From assembly GCA_028274465.1 (NCBI GenBank), contig CM051455.1, positions 91,582,365-91,646,364 of the forward strand: a stretch of 64,000 bases of DNA. Reading direction: 5' to 3'. The position numbers and the translations under genes are program-made. The notes under the pieces were generated by a model. That model saw only the letters and a program-made list of their open reading frames with translations. It made no database searches and was not told the DNA's origin. Of the stretch, positions 32,182-43,514 are shown piece by piece (the first letter of the stretch is position 1; each line of letters begins with the position of its first letter). The stretch comes from Plantago ovata (Eukaryota; Streptophyta; Magnoliopsida; Lamiales; Plantaginaceae).

Positions 32182-32413
32182 TAAAGAAAGAGAGAGAGAG
32201 AGAGAGGGGTCCCCACCTATAATTTGAATCATATAGGTAAACGTTCAAATATAATGAAAGAAGCAAAGTTGGCTAAAATTTTAATTAAAAAAATATGGAG
32301 GAAGGAATTCATTTCTACACAAATCTACTATGGATAATAAGGAATGGTTATACAACCTAATAATCTTTAATATTTAGGATAATCTCGCCCCATATATATA
32401 TGTCGAGATTGCC
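32182..32413. repeat. Spacer with (GA)n microsatellite
   Basis: A GA repeat at 32183-32208, then AT-rich sequence with no match in the window. Possibly original host DNA or rearrangement filler. Confidence 0.6.
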
Positions 32414-35400
32414 ATAGTCGACCGCAACCAAGATATATTCGTACCCATTACTCTTAGGGAATGGTCCCATAAAGTATATACCCCAAACATCAAAAGGCTC
32501 AACAACTAAGTTACCTTGCTGGGGCATCTCTTGTTGCTTGCCAATGTTGCCACTCCGTTGGCATGAGTCACATTGCGCCACAAATGAGCGCGCATCTTCA
32601 AACAAGCTAGGCCAAAAGAACCCGGATTGAAGCACCTTGCGATCGGTTTTTTGGCCACTATAATGCCCTCCACATTCTAACTCATGGCAGAATCTCAGTA
32701 TCGACAATTGCTCTTTCTCGGGTACACATCTCCGCATGACTTCATCTCCTCCCTTGCGGAACAAGTACGGGTCATCCCATATGTAATGGCGACAATTCCT
32801 CACAAGTGAACGCCGTTCAGGTCCAGAGAGATGGGTTGGCATCAAATTTATGGCTAAGAAGTTAACGATATCGGCGTACCATGGTGCCAACTCTATGCGC
32901 ATCAACTGATCATCGCGCAAATCATCTGGGACGGGTGTGTCATCTTGTGGAATATTTGGCAACCGGGACAAGTGGTCCGCCACTAGATTTTCCTTGCCAC
33001 TTTTATCAATTATCTCCACTTTGAACTCTTGGTGAAGAAGTACCCAACGCATCAAGCGGGGCTTGGTTTCACGCTTAGCAATCAAATGCTTGAGAGCTGC
33101 ATGGTCAGTGTGAACAAAAACTTTGTACCCAGTAATATAGGACCTGATTTTACTTAGAGCAAAAATAACCGCTAAGAATTCTTTCTCAGTGGTAGTATAA
33201 TTAATCTGAGCAGCATCTAAGGTCTTACTAGCATAGTAAATCACTCTGAAACGGTTATCAACCTTTTGACCAAGAACAGCACCCATAGCATAGTCAGAAG
33301 CATCACACATAATTTCAAACGGAATTTTCCAATCCGGAGAGACTACAATATGGGCTGTTAAGAGTTTCTCCTTAAGTGTGTGGAAAGCATCAAGACATTC
33401 TTGTGTGAATTCGAAGGGAACATCTTTAGCAAGCAAGTTACTCAAGCACTTAGCTATCTTAGAGAAATCTTTGATAAATCTCCTATGGAAGCCTACATGC
33501 CCAAGGAAGGATTGCAATTCACGCACACAAGTAGGTGGAGGTAACTTTTCAATGATTTCAAGTTTCCCTTTGTCTACCTCTATCCCTCTTTTAGAAATAG
33601 CATGTCCTAACACAATTCCCTCTTTAACCATATAGTGACTCTTTTCCCAACTCAAGGTAAGATTACATTCAATACACCTCTTTAAGACACGATCAAGTTT
33701 ATCAAGACAATCGTCAAATGAATCACCGTAAACGGAAAAATCATCCATAAATACCTCAACAAATTTATTCACCATGTCGGAGAAGACAAAGAGCATGCAA
33801 CCTTGGAAAGTGGCCGGAGCATTGCACAATCCGAAGGGCATCCTACGGTATGCGAAAGTGCCGAAAGGACATGTGAAGGTGGTCTTCTCTTGGTCCTCGG
33901 GAGCTATAGGAATCTGGTAGAAACCTGACAAACCATCCAAGAAACAATAGAACTCTTGCCCAGCTAGGCGGTTAAGCATATCATCAATAAATGGTAAAGG
34001 AAAATGATCTTTCTTTGTGGCAGAATTCAACTTTCCTATAATCGATGCACATACGCCACCCCGTTGTTTTCCTAACGGGTACTAATTCTCCTTTATCATT
34101 TGCTTCGACCGTGATACCCGACTTCTTAGGGACTACATTGACGGGACTAACCCATTTGCTATCGGGAGCTGGGTAAATCATCTTAGCATCTAGGAGTTTA
34201 AGCACCTCTTTCTTCACAACTTCTTGCATAGCTAGGTTTAGCCTACGTTGTGGTTGCCTAACAGGTTTCGCATCTTCCTCTAAGGCTATTTTGTGGGTAC
34301 ATTGCACTGGGCTTATACCCTTGATGTCACCTATGCTCCATCCTATGGCTCCGGTATTTCTTTTCAACACCTCCACTAACTTAGCCTCTTCCTCCTTACC
34401 AAGCTTAGAAGATATGATTGCAGGTTTAGACTCATTCTCCCCTAGGAAAACATATTTCAAATGGCTTGGTAATGGTTTAAGCTCAAGGGTTGGTTCACTA
34501 GGTGGAGGGGTCACTCCTTCTTCCTCATCTATTCCTAGAGACTCTTCTACTTCTTCTCCTAGAGGAATTTCGGGTGCATTATCTAGGAGGGTTGTCATGG
34601 ATAGGACTTGTTCAGCTACATAATCTTTTTCAAGGTTCATAGTGACGGCGGCTTCTAAAGGGTCACTAATATGATGAGCAAAGTAAGAATCGCAAGAAAC
34701 GGGTTCATAGCAATCAACAAATTGAAGCTCTTCAATTATAGCTTCTTCAGAGTTAGGAGCATATACCTGTTTGTATTGTTCAATCTGTACCTTATCTCCG
34801 AGCACTTCCATAGTGATCTTCTTCCCTCGAAGCTCCAAGCAAGTGTTGGTGGTGGCCATAAAGGGTCTGCCCAAAAGCACTATGTGCTCTTTTTTCGCAG
34901 TAGTTCCCTCATCCGCCGTTTCCATTACCACGAAGTCGGTTGGCACGATGAGTCGATCCACCTTTACTAGGATATCCTCAACCACCCCAAGTGGGCGTTT
35001 CACACTCCGATCAGCCATTTAAACGACCATGCTCGTGGGTTGGATTTCTCCTAACCCCAACGCCTTGTAGATGGAGTATGGCATTAGATTAATGCTAGCC
35101 CCCAAATCAAGCATTGCTTTTGCAGATCGGCCGTTTCCCATGGTGATACTAATGATGAAACTTCCGGGATATTTTTGTTTCAAGGGTAACTCGTTCACGG
35201 AATTAACCATCTCGAGTTCAGCTACCTCCCCCTTTTGAAAGATTTTCTTATTACTCCGCACCTCCTTGAAAAATTTCATGTAGGCGGGAATATTTTGAAT
35301 CAATTCCAAAAGGGGAACGTTCAGCTCTACTTTTGACAAGATCCCATATATTGGTGAGTCTCGAATATCTCTCTTGGCCTCCTTAACTCTCCCTGGAAAT

Positions 35401-35775
35401 GGAAGATGTGGCTTAGGAGGCACGTAAGGGTTGGCTGACTTATGAAGTTCGCCTTCCTTTTGGTGTGCACCCCCTTGCTCACCTTCCTTTCCCTTTCCGG
35501 GAACGATCTTGGGAGTTGGTGACCCTTCTTCTTTCTCCTCCTTTTCCAGCTGCTCATCGTCACCTGTATCACATGTATTATTAGGCAAAGATTTAGCTTT
35601 AGACGGATACATCAAAGGATATGGTGGTCTTGATTCCTTGCCACTCCGCAAAAGTATGTTTCCCTCTTCAAGTTCTTCCTCAACTCTTGAGCTCTCTCCA
35701 TGCTCTTCTTCACTTCCCAAATCAGTCCTGAGCTCCTCAATTATCTCGCCATCAAGATTCAAAATTCCCTCGGTT
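32414..35775 (-). pseudogene. Element I: Athila gag(end)-PR-RT-RNaseH-INT(start)
   Basis: Minus strand. Gag tail with NILLRSGKESRPPYP; protease LDLGASINLMPYSIYKALGL and VLLGRPFMAT; RT with PFGLCNAPATFQ and FMDDFSVYG (the YxDD box); RNase H with CDASDYAMGAVLG and TDHAALKHL; integrase zinc module (CHELECGGHYSG ... CDSCQR); core up to YILVAVDY. Defects: in-frame TAA at 35019-35021, a frameshift near 34030 at MCIDYRK, truncated gag start and an integrase cut at 32414. The RT is Athila-like, the kind needed to mobilise A and F. Its protease is of a different type from theirs. Confidence 0.92.
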
Positions 35776-36738
35776 GGTGATAGTATGGTCATTCAAAGCA
35801 TAGCAGGTTAATAATCATACATAAATTCCCCGGTTTTGCATAGAGATCTTAGATCAATGAATTGTCCAGTTGTGTTCCGTAATTATTCAACACTACGAAG
35901 ATAGAGATTTAGATAGATCAAAGAAATAAAGCAATAACTCAAAGTATAATGCGCGATATAGCCATTAGCATAATTATTAACCCTTCGCTAAGAAATCACA
36001 TACTATCACCAACGAGAAGTTTAGCTACTCATAGATGTCATGCAATCAACAGAAATCATACCACGAATGAATGAAAACATGATGAAAGATATATAAATAT
36101 AAATAGAAAAACTGTAAGATACAATGTTACCGAAAGTTGTCAATCTCCGAAGAATCGCGATCTTACAAGCTCCAAATTGCTAAGAAAAAGTATCTCCTAA
36201 CCTAAGAACCCCCAGAACAGGCTCTGGAGAATTCCTACCTAAAACTACTGAGAAAGGTGAGAGAAAAGGTTTGGAAAAGTATGAAAAACGGAGAAAACTG
36301 AGCAACTATATATAGGCATTCGGCAGGTGTGGGGCGAAGGGCCCCATACACCGGGCGATTCGCCTGGTGTGGGGCGATTCGCCCCACGTCCCGGGAGACT
36401 TTTTCGGCCAGATACGCGTTTTTGGATTTTTTTCTCCTTTCGGACTCGGGTTTTTCCTTCTAGTGACCTTTTAGCCTTCAGACTCGACCCCTAGACTTCA
36501 AATCTTATTCGGAATCATCTGGATACTCCAAATAGACCTTCAAAACACCAATTCCTTGTCTACTTTAATATAATTGCCCGGAAAACCTCGTTTTTCACCC
36601 AAAATATGTAAAATACAAACTAAAGGGAAACGTGACACTATTCTAATAAAATGCACTAAAATATAGCTTAATTAACATAGATGATAGCTAAATTGGTGAA
36701 AAAAGACTCAAATGAAAGTGTAAATTACACATTCATCA
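35776..36738 (-). repeat. Family-C LTR, truncated (J, left)
   Basis: Right end CACATTCATCA-type (TG... on the minus strand); left end joined to the gag of I. Palindromes 36326-36400. Confidence 0.88.
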
Positions 36739-38130
36739 AACTCCCCAAACCGAACCTTTGCTTGTCCTCAAGCAACTAAGCTAGACTCTAACGCAAAAAA
36801 CAATGCAACACAAAAAATGGAGTCTCATGCGAAATGAAATGAACTAATCTACTGAATCTATCAAAAAACATATGAACAAAAACCATACAAATCATAACAT
36901 GAATATAGGTTGAAGAATGCCTCGATTGACCCATACACACTCACATAAGCACTTATGTCAAGACAAGATAGTCTCTCGTAACATTCTCTACCTGGACCTA
37001 GTCAGTGACGACGTAATGAAACATGTTAAAATACGAATGGTTGTCCCGTGCCTATGAAACTGAGGACTTACTGCTCTTCACCAAGTTAAGACTTTTCCTC
37101 AAAGAGGTTGAACCAATACTGGCTCTCATCAAACGAAGGAGGGTTCCCTAAAAAGATAACACTCCCCTATTCTACCCATCTCTCAAGAAAAGCCTTAAGC
37201 TATTCACCACTTCCTGAATGGCAGGACGAGGGTGGTCTAGAACAGATGACACTCAAATAAACAAAAGACAGAAAATTACAACACGATTACGAACATTACA
37301 CGAATTGGAAAATGAGACACAACACTTTGCTAAACTGCTTTTTGGCTCTTTTTTTTGGGACCCTTCTTTGCTTTATTGGGGTCTTTTCTTTTTTTCTTTT
37401 TTTACTTTTCCAGTTTTTTTCTTTTTTTCTGGAATTTTTCTTTCTCTTTTTTTTCGATTTTTTTTTAGCCAGCAGTAGCACAACGAAAAAGAAGTAAAAA
37501 TGACACACAAACGACCTCCCCAAACCTATTTGAAAGAATAGGTTGGAGTACAAAATTTACGAAAAAGGAAAAATAAACTCACAACACAAAATTGAAAAAC
37601 GAAAAACAAGTCTAATGATAGCGTAACCCCCTCCCCAAACCTATTCGAAAGAATAGGTTGTAAACAAAGCATGACACAATCTCACACTACCTCCTTCCTA
37701 GGCATTTAGCAATCTCAAAGCAAGGTGAAGACTTGTTGCCTCTTAGGTACATAATTACTCGGGAAAACAACCATAAGACCCTAACATGCATCATCCTATT
37801 ATAAAGGCCTTCGTGAACCGCAGTAGAGAAAACACCACTAAGTGATGTCGAGACTACCAAGCTTAACTATGTGCAATACATAAATGTGACAAGCCAAGCG
37901 AGAAAAACCTCAAACAAATTCATAGAGATGAAGCATATGATTAATGTCATAATTAGTTAATCTACCCAATAAAAAAGTTCAAAAAAATTGGCAATAAAGT
38001 CCACATAAAACATGCAAGACTATCCGAGGATGAATGTAGTGAATGCAACTAAAAACTAAGAAAACAGTAAACGTGCAAATGCAAATGCAAACAAAATACC
38101 ATACTCAACATCACAAAGCCAAACAATGAT
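36739..38130 (-). other. 3' non-coding region of J
   Basis: PPT and hairpin (36758-36775), T-rich tract 37370-37460, AACCTATTC-type hairpins near 37522 and 37638. No gene. Confidence 0.85.
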
Positions 38131-39098
38131 GAAAGATAGCAGGTTAATAATCATGCATAAATTCCCTGGTTTTGCATAGAGATCTTTGATCAATGAATTG
38201 TTCAGTTGTGTTCCGTAATTATTCAACACTACGAAGATAGAGATTTAGATAGATCAAAGAAATAAAACAATAACTCAAAGTATAATGCGCGATATAGCCA
38301 TTAGCATAATTATTATCCCTTCGCTAAGAAATCACATACTATCACCAACGAGAAGTTTAGCTACTCATAGATGTCATGCAATCAACAAAAATCATACCAC
38401 GAATGAATGAAAACATGATGAAAGATATATAAATATAAATAGAAAAACTGTAAGATACAATGTTACCGAAGGTTGTCAATCTCCGAAGAATCGTGATCTT
38501 ACAAGCTCCAAATTGCTAAGAAAAAGTATCTCCTAAGCTAAGAACCCCCAGAACAGGCTCTGGAGAATTACTACCTAAAACTACTGAGAAAGGTGAGAGA
38601 AAAGGTTTGGAAAAGTATGAAAAACAGAGAAAACTGAGCAATTATATATAGGCATTCGACAGGTGTGGGGCGAAGGGCCCCACACACCGAGCGATTCGCC
38701 TGGTGTGGGGCGATTAGCCCCACGTCCCGGGCGACTCGCCCGGGAGACTTTTTTGGCCAGATACGCGTTTTCGACGCGTTTTTGGATTTCTTCTCCTTTT
38801 CGGACTCGGTCTTTGCCTTCTAGTGACCTTTTAGCCTTCAGAATCGACCCCCAGACTTCAAATCCTATCCGGAATCTTCTGGGTACTCCAAATAGGCCTT
38901 CGGAACATCAATTCCTTGTCTACTTCAATATAATTGCCCGGAAAATCTCATTTTTCACCCAAAACCTGTAAAATACAAACTAAAGGGAAACGTGACACTA
39001 TTCTAATAAAATGCACTAAAAGATAGCTAAATTAACATAGAGGATAGCTAAATTGGTGAAAATAGACTCAAATGAAAGTGTAAAATACACATTCATCA
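38131..39098 (-). repeat. Family-C LTR, truncated (J, right)
   Basis: Nearly the same segment as 35776-36738, ending at 39098 beside SIRE gag. Palindromes 38660-38740. Confidence 0.88.
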
Positions 39099-40443
39099 CT
39101 GTTTGCTCAGAGTTTTCTCAAATCTTTCGATTTCTCCTTGAATTCTATCAAGGTCAATCTCATCTTCGCTTTCTGAATCAGAGTCAGAGGTAGGACAATT
39201 TACCTGACCGACCATGAGGCAGAACTCGTAGTTTGACACATCTGGATAAGCTTCCATAGCTATTCCACATACTTCCTTGCCTATCTCTACGTCAAGAGTG
39301 GCTTCTTCTTCTTCAGTGTCTGAACTTTCCACCTCACTCTCTTCAGAGCTTGTTTCAATGCAAAGAGCATCGATTTTTGCTTGAAGCTTTTTCTTTTCTT
39401 CAGCAATCAAAGCCTTCTTGAACATCTTCTTATTTTCAGCAGATTTCCCTTTTCAGTAAGGGGAAATTTGCTTTGAAGTGTCCAGGATTTTTGCAATAAA
39501 AGCAAAGATCATTGCCAACTGCTGGTTCTTCAGAGGAGTTTGCTTGCTGAGCTTGCTTGTTCAGCGAGCTAGCTTCATTCTTGTATTTATGGTAGATGTT
39601 ACCAAGATGCTTTTTCAGCTTCTCTTTTGCTTTTCGCCTTTCACGTTCCGTACTGATGAAATTCTTCTTGTTTCTAACTGCAAGAGCATTTTCATTAGTA
39701 GGCTCTTTATAATTCTTCTTTTCAGAAGATGACGGCTTGGCAGCAAGAGCAATGTTTTGCGATTTTTCAGCAAATACAATTTCTCTTTGCTCTGTCTCAT
39801 AGTTGATAGTAGCAAGATGAGATAACAACTCGGTTGGAGTGATATTTGGCATTCCTTGATTATAGTAGAAATTCTGAGTGTGGATCCATTCTTGATTTAG
39901 ACTTCTAATAATGGTTTTCATCTTTTCAGAATCTGAATAGAAGTTTCCAACTCCTAAGGCAGCCATCTCGCTCACTAGAGTTGTGAATCTGAAATCCAAG
40001 TCTTCCAGTGACTCATTGACACCTTGTTTGAAGTTTTGAAACTTCAACTTTAGCACTTCGAGTTTGTTTTCCTTGGTTTTGTCAGATCCAGTACAAAGAT
40101 CTTGAACCATTTTCCAAGGTTCCTTAGCAGTTTTGGCACCCCACAATTTGCACTGTATAGTGTCTGGAGTAGATCGAATAATGATGTTTCTTGCTTGGCC
40201 ATCTAGACGGAATCTTTTGGCTTCATCTGAAGTCCATTCATCTCTTGGTTTTGGAACAACATTATCGACTGGTTCACCTAAGATAGTTTCCTTTATTCAT
40301 CTCTCAAGTTCAGTGATCTTGATTGGTCCATCATTTATGACAACCATCTCATCACTAATGGCCTCAAGATGTAGCATCATGTTATTTCGCCATTTTTCAT
40401 AGTTTTCCAGCTTCAGCAAGGGAGCGTCTCCCAACGACATCAT
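39099..40443 (-). pseudogene. SIRE-type copia gag, second copy
   Basis: Runs from MMSLGDAPLLKLENYEKWRN (40443) through KLWGAKTAKEPWKMVQDLCT and QEWIHTQNFYYNQGMPNITP to a zinc knuckle CFYCKNPGHFKANF (the final Cys is Phe, so the knuckle is damaged). After a frameshift an acidic tail (SSEESEVESSDTEEEEATL) follows. A stop lies near 40300. The left end is cut by J. Gag of this type packages copia RNA; this copy is dead. Confidence 0.88.
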
Positions 40444-40552
40444 GTCAGCAAATGACTACCAAACTAATAAAGTGAAAGTGATTTATGGAAAGCACCTAAG
40501 GGGATCTAGGTTCAGTGCTGAAGGTTAAAGAACCTCCAGCTCTGATACCACT
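40444..40552 (-). other. SIRE leader with PBS
   Basis: TGGTATCAGAGC on the minus strand at 40539-40550, complementary to initiator-Met tRNA, two bases from the LTR end. Confidence 0.85.
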
Positions 40553-41122
40553 TGTTGGTCCCTTTAAACAACAAGAAAAGACTAGAGGGGGGGTGAATAG
40601 TCTTTTCAAACTTTTCATCGTTTAAAACTTTCTCAGCTAGTTCTTATTACTTTTCAGTAATGAGTTTGCTGGTACTTAACTTTCTCAGCAAGTACTTATT
40701 AATTTTCAGTAATGAGTTTGCTGATAATTGAAAACAGAGTGCGGAAGTCTTTTTCAATAAGTGCTTTTCTCAGAGAGCTAGTTTCAGCAAGTGAGCAGAG
40801 TGACAGTGTATGAGAAATGTAACTTGTTGAAAACTAAGTGCAGTAAAGTAAATACACAAACACTTTTATAGTGGTATCTGAGAGTGGCGTAATCTCTCAA
40901 CTAATCCACTTTGTCCTTTCTAGAACTGAATCCACTATGATAAGATATGAGGTTCCTTACAAATCCTATCACTAATGATTCTCAGAAACCAAAGCACACT
41001 TGCTTCGTTTCTAACCTAAACTGGAACTGTAACCTTGTTCTACACCAAGCTTGGGACTTGTAATCAGCAATACTATGCTTGATTAATTACCCCTGAATTT
41101 CACGTCTGAAAAGGGTGTTTAT
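40553..41122 (-). repeat. SIRE-like LTR, truncated
   Basis: Matches 10336-10915, then breaks at GGGTGTTTATCAGTT, where RT-derived sequence follows in inverted orientation. Confidence 0.8.
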
Positions 41123-41135
41123 CAGTTTCGATTGG

Positions 41136-41205
41136 TAACCTTGAGCAACTAAAGTGAGTCTGGAGAAGTAACAAGGAACAAATCACGTTTAGTTGCTCAA
41201 GGTTA
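41136..41205. repeat. Inverted duplication of RT sequence at the strand switch
   Basis: TAACCTTGAGCAACTAAA (41136-41153) is the exact reverse complement of 41188-41205; allowing one bulge the arms extend further. Both copies read LVAQGY of RT on opposite strands. Confidence 0.9.
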
Positions 41206-42526
41206 TTGCCAGACTGAAGGATTGGATTATGATGAGTCTTATGCACCAGTTGCAAGATTGAATGCAATTAGACTTTTCTTAGCCTTTGCTGCTCATAATC
41301 ACTTCATTGTATCTCAAATGGATGTTTAAAGTGCATTCCTAAATTGTGAAGTTGCTGAAGAAGTCTACCTAGAACAACCCCCGGGCTTTGAACTTTCCTC
41401 AGAAACCAAGATGGTATATAAGCTTCAGAAAGCTGTATATGGTCTAAAGCAAGCACCTAGAGCTTGGTATGATACCTTAGCTAAGTTCTTGCTGGATAAT
41501 GGTTTCAAGAAAGGTGAAGTTGATAAAACCTTATTTACCATGAACCATGATGGTAAAATTCTCTTAGTCCAGATTTATGTGGATGACATAATATTTAGAT
41601 CTAAGGACAAGCAACTTTGTGTTGATTTTGCCAAACTCATCACAAACAAGTTTGAAATGAGTATGATGGGCAAATTGAATTATTTCCTAGGATTGCAAGT
41701 CAAGCAACTCAAATATGGAATATTCATAAATCAAGCAAAGTATGCAAAGGAAATGCTCATAAAGTTCAGGATCAAAGATGAAGAGAAACCTGAAAAGATC
41801 CCCATGAGTGTTGATACCAAATTGGGCTATACTAAACAAGACAAAAGTGTGGATGAACACAAGTATAGGAAGCTCATTGGTTCCTTGGTGTATCTAACAA
41901 CAAGTAGGCCTGACATTCAGTATGTTGTTTGCGTGTGTGCAAGATTCCAATCTGATCCGAGAGAATCACACTACAAAAAGGCACTCAAAATACTGAAATA
42001 TGTCAAAGGCACAGTCAATGTTGGATTATGGTATCCAAAAGATTCTGGATTAGAATTGGTAGGTTATTCTGGTGCTGGTCATGGAGGATCAACTCTTGAT
42101 AGAACAAGTACCTATGGAACTTGTCAGTTTCTAGGTACAAGATTAATATCATGGTTCCGCGAGAAGCAAACCTGTGTTGCCAATTCATCCAATGAATCTG
42201 AATACATTGCGGCTAGTTGTTGCACCGCTGGAATCCTTTGGATTCAGCAACAACTAAGAGATTATGGTATTTGTGCAAAGAAAACACCAATCTTTTGTGA
42301 TAATACAAGTGCTATTGCTATCACGCAAAAACCTAAGTTCCACTCAAGGACAAAGCACATTGATATTAGACATCATTTCATTAGAGATCATGTGGAAAAA
42401 GGAGACATTGCGGTTGTAAAAGTACGTACAGATGATCAACTTGCTGACATCTTTACCAAGCCCCTTCCAGATAATAGGTTCGCAATGCTAAGGTATAACC
42501 TTGGATTGATTGAACTACCTCAATAA
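41168..42526 (+). pseudogene. SIRE-lineage copia RT-RNase H
   Basis: One frame from RT ([39 protein letters not shown] with the YVDD box) through RNase H (SGAGHGGSTLDR, SNESEYIAASC, DNTSAIAITQ) to the end DQLADIFTKPL...LIELPQ. The only nonsense change is TAA at 41327-41329, where the motif DVKSAFLN has lost its Lys. The wording of the RNase H end (KHIDIRHHFIRDHVEKGDI) is typical of the SIRE/Maximus lineage. The upstream integrase is missing because of the fold-back junction. Confidence 0.92.
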
Positions 42527-42550
42527 AAAGGGATACATTTAATTGGATTG

Positions 42551-42920
42551 CTGAAACGGGCATTCAGCAAGCCAATAGTTGCTTAAAGGTTTATTCTTTC
42601 CTTGAAAAGTCCCTTTCCACTGACTTCTCTAAAAGAAATGATTGTATACGAAATGTTTGCTGAAACAGGCATTCAACAAGTAATTCCTTCAAACCGGGTA
42701 TTTGTTAGGAAACTTGATCACTTGCTGAAACGGGTACTCAGTAAGAAAAATTCAAAGATTGCTAAAACTGTCATTCAGACAATCAAGGATACTGAAATAA
42801 GTATTCAAGTATCAAAAGTTAAATCTGAGACGGGAACTCAGCAAAGAGCAAGATTGCTTCTCACTAAAATTTACCTAAAAATATCTCAATATAAACGGAT
42901 TTACTGAGACGGGAACTCAG
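42551..42920 (+). repeat. CTGA-ACGGG-TCAG hairpin repeats
   Basis: Seven imperfect copies of CTGAAACGGGCATTCAG-like words at about 42551, 42660, 42725, 42762, 42792, 42825 and 42904. Each has CTGA/TCAG arms or a mutated form. Confidence 0.75.
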
Positions 42921-43514
42921 AAATATCTTTGACCCAAAGAAAAATGAGATATTTGATTAAGGGGGAACTTTCAGCAACTACAAGGCTTGTTACTTAAAAA
43001 GTAATTGCTAAAGTCAGAAGTATCAAAATTGCTGAAAAGATTCTTGTATACTTCAGCAAGCAATTATCTTTGAACTAAAAGAGATCAAATCCCGTGAATC
43101 AAGGTAAAATCAATTGTGACGTTAATCGTGGCACAGATAAACTCGCTGTAAATCATGACATGAAATACAATCATGGCCATTGATTTTAAAGCAGTTGATG
43201 ATCTAACGGTTAATATTACAAAGAGAAAGCATGCTCTGACGGTTTCGTGTTAGTGGACCACTATGCATTTAATGTAAAGGCTCCACTAACTCGTTGAATC
43301 TCTGTTTTATCCTTGCTGAGAGCTCAAAACCATTGAGCTTCTCACATAATAGAGATACTATATAAATGAAGAGTTAGAGAAAGACAAAATTCTTTAACTC
43401 ACATTTCCTTTCTGTGCAAAAAATTCCCTAGCCTGTGCTCTGAATTATTGTACCTCCGGTAAAAAAGAAAAGTCTCCTTTTCGTACTCCCCCAACCTTAC
43501 CTACTATATAAGAG
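42921..43514 (+). other. Non-coding stretch between pol and the 3' ORF
   Basis: AT-rich, with TATA-like ACTATATAAATG near 43358. It could contain a promoter for the following ORF, but nothing else is recognisable. Confidence 0.4.

Larger units (their letters stand above)
35776..39098 (-). mobile_element. Element J: collapsed family-C element
   Basis: Two partial LTRs (35776-36738, 38131-39098) flank a 3' non-coding region (36739-38130). Gag, accessory ORF and PBS are gone, and both LTRs lack their U5 ends. No target duplication can be found. Confidence 0.82.
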
